A model generated the notes under the pieces. That model had not been told where the DNA came from. It ran no database searches and was given only the letters and a program-made list of their open reading frames with translations. Shown here one piece after another: positions 51,801 through 62,109 of a stretch of DNA of 64,000 nt. The DNA is taken from positions 806,001 through 870,000 of the forward strand of contig CAIIXF020000005.1 of assembly GCA_903813345.2 (NCBI GenBank), in the 5' to 3' direction. Origin of the DNA: Owenia fusiformis. Its lineage: Eukaryota > Annelida > Polychaeta > Sabellida > Oweniidae. Every line of letters begins with the position of its first letter. The first letter of the stretch is position 1. A program made the translations under genes and the position numbers.

Positions 51801-54800
51801 CATGAATTGTGTTTTAGAAAAAAATTAATGGAAAAATAATTCAAAATCTACATTTTTCTGATCTGTTATAAGAGTGTGAGAACATAATATTAAAAAGGAG
51901 TAAAAACAGGTACAGTGTATTTCAAAAAAAATAATAAAAAAGTTGTATTCAAAGCCAATCCCAGCAAGCCCATAGCCAACAATGAAATACAGGCAGGTAT
52001 TGTAAAACAAGACTTTACAGTTAACCATGAGGGGGGAGGTACAATACATGATACATTCATGGAAACTTAAAATTAAAAGGGTCAAGTTTAAAATGAGTAA
52101 TTTCTCATTAAACCTGACATCCTTTAATCACATAACAGTCTAACAAAATGGAAATCACTTGTTTTACAATTCAAACTGTACACATGTAGATTACATACAC
52201 TAAGAAAGTACAGAAAAAATCTAGACATAGAGTATATATTTTAACAATGTTTACATTGTATCTTAGCGCATCTAGATAGTCCATCAAGAATCTAAAAAGC
52301 AATAAAAACAATGAATGTCAATTTGAATGAAAATTGCGATCTTTTGCATTCAAAATACATCTGAGACATGAAAGATAAAGATAAATAGAATTGAACCCCA
52401 TGATTAAATAAATTTTCATGTGAATTCTTTTTTAAGGTCATGCTGATTTCGCTTGATTTGCTTGATATTCATTTAATTTCATAGAATTTTAAGTGCACAC
52501 TTCATGCATATTTCATCCATTCCTTGTTCATTTCACTCATTGTTCTCTATTTTGAATTTCAAATAATGACTACCATGATATTATTAACTCTTGTCCCAGA
52601 ACTCAATTTGAAATAAATCAAAAATAGATGAGGCATTATTAAAATAACAAACTAACATATAAAGGTTGAAAAAAAATACTTCTCATTTTGGTTAAAGGCC
52701 CCGTGTATAGTTTGACAATATTGCTTAATCGTCCAATTTATTTGTAATTATTATCATTTGTCATGACTTGAAAAATTGTATGAAACATTTTTTTGAAAAA
52801 AGTTGTTGGTCTTTTCAAATATTTGAGTTTCCCGCTGATTTAGCGTCTCAAGTTTAGATTTTTTCGGAAGTAAGGAAGTGATATTTGACCTGATTCATGC
52901 AAAACAATATATTTCAAGGAAGGCAAAGTCAGTCAATTTCTGTTTTCAAATTTGCATCATGTTGTTAATCCATTGACTAAATAGTCAGATAAACCATCAG
53001 ACATGGCCTACCTTAAAATGACACTAATCATAGTCAATTGTTCTATTTAAAGATCTCAATGTATGGTGTTTAGCTTTATTTCAGCAAATTATGCTCATCA
53101 TACTTAAAATGTTCTATTAATTTAGGGGAAATTGTACACTAGACTCTTGACACAAAGTCATGTAGTTTTTCCAAATCTCAAACTTTAAATTCTATATCTT
53201 TGTTGACATTGAAATGACATAGAAGTTAAATAAAGAGTAAAACGCACGTTACTAGGGCTTGTATTAAAAAGCTGTAGCAAAAATTGTCAATCTAGCCTTA
53301 CAGATTATTACTTGTTTTATTTTTGGGTTACCATGACAATGTATTAGTATACAGACACTCGCACTTACCTGGTGATGTAGGTGTCATAGGTGATGTAGGT
53401 GTCATTGGTGAGGTTGGTGATGTTGGTGTATCACCGTTCTCACTTATAGTGCTATCTCTGTCTGCCATTGACTTCTGAAAATATAATTACATTTCGTATT
53501 ACACTAACCCTGAAGAGTGTTATGCATAAAAGTAGGATTAAAATAGAGATGTAGCGCTGCATTTGGGTAATGCAGTCAATATGGTACAACGAAAATGGGA
53601 CTTCTGCGCATGTTAAATTTTTTCGTCAAAACTCAACTTTTGTTCAAGTTGATACGATTGTCTTTCGAACTAGACACTTACCTCATTCGAAAGATCATAA
53701 AAGACTTTATCTATACTGAAAATCTTAGATCCAAACATAGTAGAATACGCCGTCAGTCCGCATTTGATTTTTTGAAGTGAGTTTCGTAGATCGTCAGATT
53801 TCTCCGACTGATATCGGGTTATCTCAAATTGGTTCGTTTATAAATACGAATTTCTTTACCGTTGTAAGGCGCATGCGCAAAATTGATTTATAAAACGTTA
53901 TTGGTTGATGGTTTTTCTCCTGAGCATGCGTGAAGTCTGATGACACTTATGACGAAGACCGGAGCAAACATTACTAGCTCTCGAACGAAATTCCAAGATT
54001 CAGATCATTTCGCCGTGTTTGCTAAGCGTGTATACGTGAATGACAAGCTGTTTTGAGTCGATCAGGTACCTGTTTTAGACACAACATTGATTTAGCTTGA
54101 CATTTATGTGCTCATTGGCACTTTTGAGCATGTTAATACAAGTTTTTACACTCTTAGCACGAAACGGGTTTTCGAAAAATCTGTTATCTGATTCACTCGA
54201 TTATCGTATGGATATGTATTTCTGCTGACATTTCAACACCACATCACATAGAATTACGATGCAGAATGATAATAAAACACAAAACAACTACTAAATTCCA
54301 CTTGTTATTTCACAGGAGGTAAAAATGCAAACTGCCTAGATTCTTTGGAAGGGTCGTCAGACATCGGATTGGCCGCCATATTTGAAATGAAAATATCACT
54401 AAATAGAGGTCTGCGCATGTCTAAACATTTCGACTGAATGATTAAGATATCTAGAGATAAACTTCTGGGTTTATTTTCTACAAATGCGTCTCCTTTGAGC
54501 TATTGTGCAAGTTTCTACATGGATAAAGACCATAACAAAAGCAAAACATACAATTAAGCATAAGTTCTTTACTGCATAAAACTAATGTATTGTACACAAA
54601 ATGTCCAACCTTTTTTGATCGCCTTCTCTTTTTCTTTTCTTCATCTGACGAATGGTGAGCCTGCGCCTTGGACAGTCTTCGGAACGAACTCAACTGCATG
54701 AAAAATCACAATAATTAGACTTAATACTAGATATAGTAACTTCATTTATATCTGTCATTTCTGATGTCATTAATCTATAGACTACATTCACACTATACAT

Positions 54801-57800
54801 AAATTATGGCAAATGACCATTGAAAATCATGTTGAACTATTTGTAGTATTACTGTATTGTAGTATTCTTTGAAAAATCAATAAATATCAGATAAAAAAGC
54901 AATTATTTTTTCACTAATATACATAAGTGAAAAAGCCAAAGTGCCTATTACTCTGGTCAGAGATTATGCATATTTAGACTATCTCAAATTAATCACTTAC
55001 AAATTTCATTTCCTCTTTCATTCGTTTGTCCACCTCTAATTTGGCAGCTCTGATTGCTTCCTTCAATTTGCTGGGGATCTTAAGGACTGGCTTCTCTGTG
55101 TGAGATAATGTGGTAGCACTGAACAGCCTAAGCATCAGAAAAAGAATCATGTCAAAAACAAGTACGATATCTGAATTTTTATTATCATTACCCGAGTTAA
55201 TTGAATTACTGCAAGTATGAGTTACAAAAAGATACATGCAACGTTCTGTGCAATTCAAACTGTTTTTAAAGAAAAATCACTTAGACCACTCACGATGTAA
55301 AAACCATGTTTTGATATATAAGTAGACTAAAATATATGACATAAATCTATTTAATCTATATAGATATCATTAGTAATGGTACTTACGGATGTAGGAGAAG
55401 ATCAGATACACTTGGGATGCCATTTTTGCAAGCTTCACTGGTTAGGACAGATTCTAAAACTCCCCCTGGAATATGCAGAAAAACACTAAATAAGATAAGG
55501 CTACCTGCTACACAGCCAATATAATTCGGGGCTGTTTCAGAATCAAAAACATTCGGCGCTGTTCCGGCACCGTTTTGACACCGTTCCGGCACCAAAACCT
55601 TTCGACACCAAAATTTGCCACCGGACTAGTCTGTAGTCAGTCTATTTGGTGCCAAAACGGCACCGAAATTTGGCACTAAAACGGCGTCGAAAATCAGATT
55701 GCATTTTGGGGGTGTAAGTGGACTTATTGCAAATGAAGCAGAGACCACAAATGATGATGCAGATTACTGAATGGCCATCACTTTAAATGGTGGCTCTAAC
55801 GGCTCTAACAATATGACAAAAAAAGTCAGTGACAACTATTCCTTGAAAAAAGTCATTTTTGGCCCATTCCAATCGTAAATTATTACAGGAAAGAGTAAAA
55901 GCCATTATCATCTCTATTAAAATGGTGCATATCAGGTTGTCATGGCAAAGTGGTTTAATTTGATGAAAACTTAAAATATGGAAATCATGTTTATCATTTA
56001 TTTTGAACTTACTTATTTCAGGAGGACATTGAGCAGGAAACTGATCACAATTGGCTCTACCAAGTGGTTGGCCAAATGTCATCTCAAACAACACTTGGCC
56101 AAAACTGTAAGAGTCTAAAGATTCAGATGTCTGGAATTTACAAAAATTCTGTAATATTTGGCTTTGTAACTAAAGAAATAAAAGATATACACTATCTAAA
56201 TAACAAAAAATAAATTAAGATACATCTAAATAATAAAAAATTAAAAATCATAGTAAAACTTGGATTAACCACTAAACTACAGGTATATGAAACATTAACT
56301 TACAAAAGGTGTTTACTTGCATTCTTAATATTTTACTTAACAAGGGTTTAGATTTTGTCGATTGGAAAAATAAATTAGTCAAAGGAAGTCCATGAACTGC
56401 ATGTTGGGAAATGGATGAGAAAATTTCACTTACTAATATTTTTTTATACTGCACAATGTAAGGTCTGTAGTATGATGGTAACCCTAGTAACCAGTTCTCA
56501 ATGTCTAATAATTTACATGTGTTGCCTTCTAGAATGATATTCCCTGTGTGAAGATGACCTAGAAGTAAATCAAGAGACAATAAACAATGTAGTTTTGAAC
56601 AAGATGAATGAAAACCTGCCTAATCTGAACATTGGATTGGCTTAATAGCAGGTGTCCACATTTCAATTTTCTTTAACATGGTATTTTATGATATATTAAA
56701 AATAAAAATATGAGAGTCATGCTAAATGTCACAAAGGAAACAAGGCATTGAGATGCAAAATGACACCACCTGCCATTTGTTACAGATGCCATTTGGTACA
56801 GACACCATTTGGTACAGATGCTGAACACTATAACAATATGTCACAACTTGTGGTGGTGACTATCATGAGAAATCATGGGCTTCTATTAGCTTCACTCTCT
56901 AGTATATTATAGTTTATATTTCTAGTTTAAGACAGAAAGATGTGATGAGTATCAGAATGGGTGGTGACATGAAAAGGTGATTATCACAATATGTCACCAC
57001 ATTTTTATGTTTACATTAATGAGTTGACATAAAAATTACTCACCAAATGGCAGACCTTTATCTTGTAAATATTTCATGGTTTCCAGTAACTGTTTTCCTA
57101 TGACTTTGATTTCATGCAACTGAAGGCCTTGACGCTGTTTTGGGTTTGGGTATTTCTTTAGAAAGGGATATCTAACTTTGGCTTTACATATATAGTCCCT
57201 TAATGTGCCTTTTTCATTAAATGTTCTAATGGCTAGACCGCCTGCTTCATTACTTGTTGAAAACTCCACTGGGTAAATGTATGGATGCTGAAAATCAAAA
57301 CATGTAGTTTTCTTTACTCCTTGAAGTTTGTACATCTTTTAAAAAGTAACATGAAAATCTTATTACCTTTATATCATGATCTCTGTTATATATCATTTTA
57401 GAGATATTATGCCATTCTACAAATTTGGTAGAATATGCAAATAAGATTGCTGTCTTATGATGTCATAATTAACATGACCGTCATTTCTTAAAATAAATGC
57501 CTAACATTAAGAGAGATGAGCGAGAGTGAATATAAGTTTTGCTGTTACAGATCATTAAAGTCTCAAAATGCTTTTCACAATCTTATAGTAGAAGTGGAAT
57601 ACATCTATACAGAAAGCAGTATATGAAATACAAACGAGAAGCCCAGTGCCAATTTGCTTTTGATTAATGGGCCATATTTCACACATTTCAAACATACCCG
57701 GAATGATGACACAAACACATTTCAAACATATCTGGAATGATGACACATACACATTTCAAACATAGCTGGAATTATGACACATACACATTTTAAACATACC

Positions 57801-58516
57801 TGGAATAATGACACATACACATTTCAAACATAGCTGGAATGATGACACATACACATTTTAACATACCTGGAATGATGACACATACACATTTTAAACATAC
57901 CTGGAATAATGACACATACACATTTCAAACATAGCTGGAATGATGACACATACACATTTTAACATACTTGGTATGATGACACATACACATTTTAAACATA
58001 CCTGGAATGATGGCGTATACACATTTCAAACATAGCTGGAATGATGACACATACACATTTCAAACATACCTGAACTGATGACACATATTTTAAAGATACC
58101 TGGAATGATGACACATACACATTTCAAACATAGCTGAAATGATGACACCACATACACATTTTCAACTAACCTGAAATGATGACACATACATATTTTAAAC
58201 ATACCTGGGATGATGACACATACATATTTTAAACATACCTGGAATTATGACACATACACATTTTAAATATACGTGGAATGATGGCACATACAAATTTTAA
58301 ACATAGTTGGAATGATGACACATACACATTTTAACATACCTGGAATGATGACACATACCCATTTCAAACATAGCTGGAATGATGACACATACAAATTTTA
58401 AACATAGTTGGAATGATGACACATACACATATTAAACATACCTGGAATGATGAGAAAAGCTTCATAATTGCTTGTAAGTTGGAATCTGAGAGGAACTTGT
58501 CCGGGCCGTAATCACT
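42711..58516 (-). CDS. PXK: PXK, PX-domain pseudokinase (MONaKA): nine 3' exons, 5' part off window
   Basis: PXK is an endosome- and membrane-associated adaptor with a PX domain, a kinase-like domain and a WH2 actin-binding tail; in mammals it binds the Na,K-ATPase beta subunit. Exons, in order: 58442-58516, 57044-57287, 56434-56558, 56013-56130, 55387-55465, 55001-55127, 54610-54693, 53369-53474, 42711-42892. All phases fit. Recognised blocks: DYGPDKFLSD, HPYIYPVEFSTSNE, FNEKGTLRDYI, GLQLHEIKVIGKQLLETMKY, GHLHTGNIILEGNTCKLLDI, SEACKNGIPSVSDLL, EKPVLKIPSKLKEAIRAAK, SDEEKKKRRRSKK, and the WH2 end RSSLLSSISGFSKSGLKKTE. The catalytic HRD is replaced by HLH and DFG by DIE, as in human PXK, so it is a pseudokinase. 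The PX domain exons should lie to the right. The last intron (10.5 kb) contains a fold-back element and a large minisatellite. Confidence 0.93.
43261..43793. mobile_element. Hairpin MITE with CACTGG ends and TGTTT duplication
   Basis: 533 bp, flanked by TGTTT (43256-43260, 43794-43798). The two halves are nearly perfect complements from CACTGGTGATCCGCTCGATT inward through GAATCGTCGATTTAATTC and AAGTTACATAAACGGTTTT to a centre at about 43530. CAC-starting ends and a 5-bp duplication match the pattern of the 27462-31273 element. Confidence 0.8.
43799..44240. repeat. Degenerate GTCTAGGTCTAGAGTA repeat
   Basis: From about 43890 to 44240 a worn tandem repeat of TCTAGGTCTAGAGTATAGTC words. Minus frames read Leu-Asp repeats without protein meaning. 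The stretch before 43890 is plain. Confidence 0.7.
44989..45024. promoter_or_regulatory. Octamer palindrome plus CRE, copy 1
   Basis: ATGCAAATTATCTAATTTGC followed by AT (44989-45010) is a near-perfect dyad of the POU octamer ATGCAAAT, and a perfect CRE TGACGTCA lies six bases on (45017-45024). Functional role unproven. Confidence 0.5.
45362..45397. promoter_or_regulatory. Octamer palindrome plus CRE, copy 2
   Basis: ATGCAAATTAGCTAATTTGC then AT (45362-45383) is a perfect 22-bp palindrome; TGACGTCA at 45390-45397. Confidence 0.5.
46490..47635. repeat. CCCCCAGAAGCTATA core arrays in opposite orientations
   Basis: Left array 46490-47143 has units such as GGCCCCCAGAAGCTATAC, spaced about 22-24 bases with GGTGG, GATGG or AGGGG linkers. 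The right array 47144-47635 is the same in reverse complement (GTATAGCTTCTGGGGGCC). The GC-rich core contrasts with the AT-rich arms. Frames in it read Pro-Arg-Ser-Tyr-like repeats and are not genes. Confidence 0.9.
48393..48428. promoter_or_regulatory. Octamer palindrome plus CRE, copy 3
   Basis: CRE TGACGTCA at 48393-48400 and the perfect 22-bp octamer palindrome at 48407-48428, mirror of copy 2. Confidence 0.5.
48766..48801. promoter_or_regulatory. Octamer palindrome plus CRE, copy 4
   Basis: CRE TGACGTCA at 48766-48773 and the near-perfect octamer palindrome at 48780-48801, mirror of copy 1. Confidence 0.5.
49411..51828. repeat. TACTCATATGATAGAG minisatellite in two tandem 1.2-kb copies
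   Basis: Units of about 31-32 bases (TACTCATATGATAGAGTACT plus CACTGAATGTGG) mixed with TACTAATATGACTGACTGCT units. The entire array with its flanks is duplicated: 49411-50613 repeats at 50614-51828 with period 1203 at the start. The first 350 bases and the GTGTTTTAGAAAAAAATTAAT end are almost identical. The second copy has one extra 31-bp unit group near 51585. Confidence 0.93.
51829..53368 (-). other. PXK last intron, 5' part
   Basis: AT-rich, with no gene or clear repeat found. The PXK donor CACCAG|GTAAGTGC begins it at 53368. Confidence 0.45.
53369..53474 (-). CDS. PXK: PXK exon: Thr/Ser/Pro repeat linker
   Basis: The acceptor is ATATTTTCAG. It encodes KSMADRDSTISENGDTPTSP then TSPMTPTSPMTPTSP. 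The ACACCTACATCACC unit is a short tandem repeat, so length may vary between alleles. Phase 0 in, phase 1 out. Confidence 0.85.
53475..54609 (-). other. PXK intron with a GC-richer block
   Basis: From 53550 to 54420 the sequence is richer in CG dinucleotides (GCGCATGCGC, TCGTCAGATTTCTCCG) than its surroundings and lacks a coding frame. It could be an unrecognised inserted element; no inverted ends were found. Confidence 0.4.
54610..54693 (-). CDS. PXK: PXK exon: basic linker
   Basis: Twenty-eight codons, LSSFRRLSKAQAHHSSDEEK then KKRRRSKK, corresponding to the human RRLTRAQSHHGSEEERKKRK. Acceptor TTTTTCATGCAG, donor AAG|GTTGGA (a weak donor). Confidence 0.87.
55001..55127 (-). CDS. PXK: PXK exon: kinase C-lobe end
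   Basis: Encodes LFSATTLSHTEKPVLKIPSK then LKEAIRAAKLEVDKRMKEEM and KF. EKPxxKIPxKLKEAL is a PXK hallmark. Donor TTT|GTAAGTG. Confidence 0.9.
55387..55465 (-). CDS. PXK: PXK exon: SEACKNG segment
   Basis: Encodes GVLESVLTSEACKNGIPSVS then DLLLH, matching human VLESTLSCEACKNGMPTISR. Acceptor GCATATTCCAG, donor CC|GTAAGT. Confidence 0.9.
55550..55695. repeat. Short imperfect repeat of GGCACCGTTTTGACACC type
   Basis: GTTCCGGCACCGTTTTGACA and related forms (GTGCCAAAACGGCACCGAAA) lie on both strands of this intron segment. The unit is about 17-20 bases, partly inverted. Too short and degenerate to classify. Confidence 0.45.
56013..56130 (-). CDS. PXK: PXK exon: SYSFGQVLFEMTFG segment
   Basis: Thirty-nine codons from TSESLDSYSFGQVLFEMTFG to CPPEI, plus one base. 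This is the aF helix region of the kinase fold (human ESVDVHCFGHLLYEMTYG). Confidence 0.9.
56434..56558 (-). CDS. PXK: PXK exon: degenerate catalytic and DFG loops
   Basis: Completes Gly, then HLHTGNIILEGNTCKLLDIE and NWLLGLPSYYRPYIVQYKKI L. HLH stands for HRD, and DIE for DFG. Acceptor TTTACTTCTAG, donor TTA|GTAAGTG. Confidence 0.92.
57044..57287 (-). CDS. PXK: PXK exon: kinase N-lobe
   Basis: Eighty-one codons, HPYIYPVEFSTSNEAGGLAI through KGLPF, plus one base. FNEKGTLRDYICKAK matches human FNEKGTLKDLIYKAK. Acceptor TTTGATTTTCAG, donor G|GTGAGT. Confidence 0.92.
57685..58441. repeat. 33-34-bp minisatellite made from the PXK exon-intron boundary
   Basis: About 22 units of CATACCTGGAATGATGACAC plus ATACACATTTTAAA lie directly next to exon 58442-58516. 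The first unit includes the last 12 bases of that exon and its donor. On the minus strand each unit reads CATCATTCCAG|GTATGTTT; about ten units keep CAG|GT, the others have CAG|CT, CAA|CT or similar. The array makes up two thirds of the 1154-bp intron. Confidence 0.92.
58442..58516 (-). CDS. PXK: PXK exon: DYGPDKFL segment, most 5' exon in the window
   Basis: Twenty-five codons, SDYGPDKFLSDSNLQAIMKL then FSSFQ. Acceptor TATTTTACAG, donor CAG|GTATGT, phase 0 on both sides. It links the PX domain to the kinase domain in the family. Confidence 0.9.
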
Positions 58517-58559
58517 CTGTAAAATACACAAAGACATTTAAATTGCAGTCAATTAATTC

Positions 58560-59290
58560 CTTAACAGAAGTATGGGTATGACATGAAAGGGTGTGACATA
58601 AGAGGGTATGACAATAGGTTGTGATATAAGAGGGTATGACATAAGATGGTATGACATTAGAGGAAATGACATAAGAGGGTATGACATTAGAGGGTATGAC
58701 ATAAGATGGTATGACAGAAGAGGGAATGACATAAGAGGGTATGATAAAAGAGGGTATGGCATATGAGGGTATGACATAAGATGGTATGAAATAAGAGGGT
58801 ATGACATAAGAGGGTATGACATATGAGGGTATGACATAAGATGGAATGATATAAGAGGGTATAATATAAGAGTGAATGACATAAGAAGGTATGAGATAAG
58901 AGGGTATGATAAAAGAGGGTATGACATAAGAAGGTATGCCATAAGAGGGCATGACATAAGAGGGTGTGACATAAGAGGGTATGACACAAGAGGGTATGAC
59001 ATAAGATGGTATGACATAAGAAGGAATGACACAAGAAGGTATGACATAAGAGAGTATGATATAAGAGGGTATGACAAGAGGGTGTGACATAAGGGGTGTG
59101 ACATAAGAGGGTATGACATAAGAGGGAATGACATAAGAAGGTATGACATAAGATGGTATGACTAGAGGGAATGACACAAGAAGGTATGACATAAGAGAGT
59201 ATGGTATAAGAGGGTATGACATAAGAGGGTGTGACATAAGAAGGTGTGACATAGGGGTGTGACATAAAAGGGTATGGCATCAAAAGGACA
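58560..59290. repeat. 15-bp minisatellite, GACATAAGAGGGTAT
   Basis: About 48 units of 15 bp with variants (AAGATGGTAT, AAGAGGGAAT, ACAAGAAGGT). Because 15 is a multiple of three, minus frames stay open (Pro-Ser-Tyr-Val-Ile repeats), but these do not look like a protein. It lies in a PXK intron, just upstream of the donor-derived array. Confidence 0.93.
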
Positions 59291-59902
59291 CCTGAATATT
59301 GTACCCTTTGATACTGACAGGGTGAAATCAGATTTTCAACAGGGTGACATTTGATTTTCAAATGTTCAGTAGGATGCAACACTCAGTAGCTCAAATGCAC
59401 ATTGTTAAAGATATAACTTACTCAAAATGTTTAAGTCAGTGCATATTCCTATTATATTGCAACATGTCTGAATAAGTAATTGATGTATTTTTGGTGTATT
59501 AATTTATGGGTGTTCTTGAGTCAAGGGCCAACATAACAATGCAGTCAACTCAACCTGACAAAGATCATACTGTACTTCTGGCTTGCTGTTTAATATAACA
59601 TAAGTTTACATATTTTCAAAGTCAAATCTAAAGTAATCAAGAAGTATAACACCATACAATCAAATAGAGTAAAATCATGGATAAAGTAAACTTAGACCAA
59701 TTCACTAAGAAATTTGCACATAGAATGAAGGATGAGTGCTTCCGGTTTCAGGAAGTGCTTCCGGTTTCAACATGACGGTGTGAAAAATCGTAGTGTGGTG
59801 AGAATTTGTATATTTATGTAACGAAAGGACATTCCAACGCAGTATAACCTACAAATACTAGTATATGAATACATAGTTAACACTTAGAGACATTCTTAGA
59901 CC
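59291..59902. other. PXK intron and probable LINE 5' region
   Basis: Ordinary intron to about 59730; then GTGCTTCCGGTTTCAGGAA / GTGCTTCCGGTTTCAACAT (59736-59775), a tandem pair that could mark the LINE 5' end. Confidence 0.4.
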
Positions 59903-60910
59903 ATGCCGAAACAAACTTCACTGAAGGAATACAGTTTAAAAGGACAGGGAAGGGAAATCGCAAATCAAGATCAAGATGGCGTCCAGAACAGAGAAAGATC
60001 GATATCTCGTGATAAACGTACTCGAAAAGAAGCAGGCTTTCCTAGCACAGACGACAATACAGATGAGGCTTCCAAAACTACTGACATCAGTGAAACATGT
60101 GTAAAAAGTGGCAACTCACTCGACAAAGTAAGTGATGAAGTATTTTCTGACATTGACACGTCATCGAAACCATTTAGTGAAAACCAACTCCAGCAAATAC
60201 AATCTCTCCTTGATACCCAATCGGAGAAAATTATGACCACTATGATTGATAAAATGTCTTCTAATATTGAAAAAATGATCTCAAAAATCGTTGATGCTAA
60301 GATAGAAACGCATATGAGTGAGCTCAAAAACAACAACAAACAGCTAGAAACCGAAAATAAAAAGCTTAATGACAAATTGATTGCCCTCGAGAAAACATGT
60401 AATACTTTGGGTGAACAATGCAATCACAATGACCAGTACTCTCGTAAAAATAGTGTACGTGTCCTAGGAATACAAGAATCCGGTGTAAATGCTACATCAG
60501 AGACTGAACCTGCAAATAGAGAGGATTGTGCTGGCCTAGTAGCCGAAAAAGTAAATAGCCTGATGCCCGACCACTGTAAAGTCAGGCTAAATGTTGATGA
60601 CATTGAAGTTGCCCACAGAGTATATGCCAGGAATGGTCCAAGACCAGTGCTCGTGAAATTCAAATTCAGAGCTTCGAAAGACGTGTTGATGAGGCAGATG
60701 AAGCGACACCTTTACAAAACAAGCATCAAAGTGTTTGATGATCTCAGTCCAACAAATAGAAAACTGTTATGGCAGGTAAACCAGCATCCTGACGTCGATC
60801 AGGCCTGGTCATCTAATGGTAAAATCATGGCCAAAGTGAGGAGTGGACAGGTAGGCCAGATAAACATTACTGACAGCATTGAAGACCAGCTTCGAGCGAT
60901 CAGCGTGTAA
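59903..60910 (+). CDS. LINE ORF1 protein (CR1/L2-like, coiled coil plus RRM-like)
   Basis: The 335-residue frame starts ACCATGC, a good initiation context. Visible: a charged N-terminus, a long coiled coil (about 90-175, DKMSSNIEKMISKIVDAKIE and ELKNNNKQLETENKKLNDKL), then CNHNDQYSRKNSVRVLGIQE and DIEVAHRVYARNGPRPVLVK, the RRM-like core, and a C-terminal domain (KVFDDLSPTNRKLLWQVNQH, MAKVRSGQVG). This is the RNA chaperone-like ORF1p of non-LTR retrotransposons. No lesions. It is antisense to PXK. The ORF2 that starts 1.3 kb on probably belongs to the same element. Confidence 0.85.
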   Translation: MPKQTSLKEYSLKGQGREIANQDQDGVQNRERSISRDKRTRKEAGFPSTDDNTDEASKTTDISETCVKSGNSLDKVSDEVFSDIDTSSKPFSENQLQQIQSLLDTQSEKIMTTMIDKMSSNIEKMISKIVDAKIETHMSELKNNNKQLETENKKLNDKLIALEKTCNTLGEQCNHNDQYSRKNSVRVLGIQESGVNATSETEPANREDCAGLVAEKVNSLMPDHCKVRLNVDDIEVAHRVYARNGPRPVLVKFKFRASKDVLMRQMKRHLYKTSIKVFDDLSPTNRKLLWQVNQHPDVDQAWSSNGKIMAKVRSGQVGQINITDSIEDQLRAISV

Positions 60911-62109
60911 TTCTCCTAAACATTTGTTTTGGTTGATCGTACATTAGATCACATGACAGTCACATGACATACTGTATATTGACATATCCGGGCACTTGAC
61001 CCAATTCTAACTGTACAAAATGCTCTCATAAATCACGAGTGAATACATTGATATTTGCTTTCTTTTCTTTTGATTTTGTTACCAACATGGATACTTGCGA
61101 TTGACAGTAACAACAACAAAGTTTGAGGTAATTTAAATTTTAAGTTTTAGGTATTTTGTAGGCCTATTGGTCTTGAAAGAAAGCTATATGTACAAACACA
61201 AACGAGAGTCGTCAGGGAAATTTCAAGAACTCATTTGCTCAGTGCTGGGTTTCCTAGAAATTTATACACACGTTTACATTATATCGCTAAAATCTACACC
61301 CATGAATACATGTGCAAGCACAGATTACTCATTGTTAACTGATTTACTAAAATTTCATGCACATTTTTCATACACTTCTGAATTACATATAGTATTACCA
61401 CATAAATATTTGACTGTCAAACACGACATGTAAACGATAATTTAAGCGAGTACATTTAAATGTTTATATGTAGTCATATTGTAGGTGATCAGAATTTTTT
61501 TGAGGCTGCAAAGGGAGGGTTACAACATGGTGACAACAGTTTTCAATCTGTTTGTAATGACTCACACTTCCAAGCTTCTAGATTTGGAGCTAGTGAAACT
61601 CAACATGCATCTTGTATTACTTGGAATACACAGGCAAAAGTCAGGCATGTTAGTTACTGACTATCTCATATTTATTCTTATTTTGGACCCTCCTTTGATG
61701 GCCTCAAAGAATGATCTGCTACGTTGTACATAAATTGTATATAGGTCCATTATAGGCGTAGGAAACTATTTTAATGATATATGTTTTATTGTTTGGTTCT
61801 TTTTTGACAAGAAGATTCTTTTTCTTGCTAATGGATGACTAAGGGACATATTGGCTTTTGGTATTTTGTTATAATATTACAATAGTGCCTCTAGTGTACA
61901 TTTCGCACCTATACTGTTTAGGGCTCATTTATGATATTCTTTGATTCAAATTACTAAATGGATCTACTGTGTTGGACATATGTAACATCTTTGTGATCTC
62001 ACACATTGCCGTATTTGTTTTGGTTTTTCTTCCATAAACATCTTGTGATGTTGTTTGTAAATAGTTTCAGTGCCAATATCTATCAATCACTTATCATTCA
62101 TGCATTTAA
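60911..62109 (+). other. Between LINE ORF1 and ORF2
   Basis: The stretch is 1.2 kb, far longer than the usual ORF1-ORF2 spacing. Short frames at 61167-61433 and 61485-61733 have no recognisable relatives. It may be ordinary inter-ORF sequence of a long element or a junction of two copies. Confidence 0.4.

Noticed and set aside
57685-58441. CRISPR-like spacing of repeats
   Set aside because: Units are contiguous with no unique spacers; an animal intron minisatellite.
58512-59382. Minus-strand open frames of 246, 231 and 198 codons (Pro-Ser-Tyr-Val-Ile repeats)
   Set aside because: Produced by a 15-bp tandem repeat whose length is a multiple of three; open in several frames at once.
61167-61733. 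Small frames between LINE ORF1 and ORF2 as an extra LINE protein
   Set aside because: No motif, poor start context and no overlap with either ORF; nothing supports translation.
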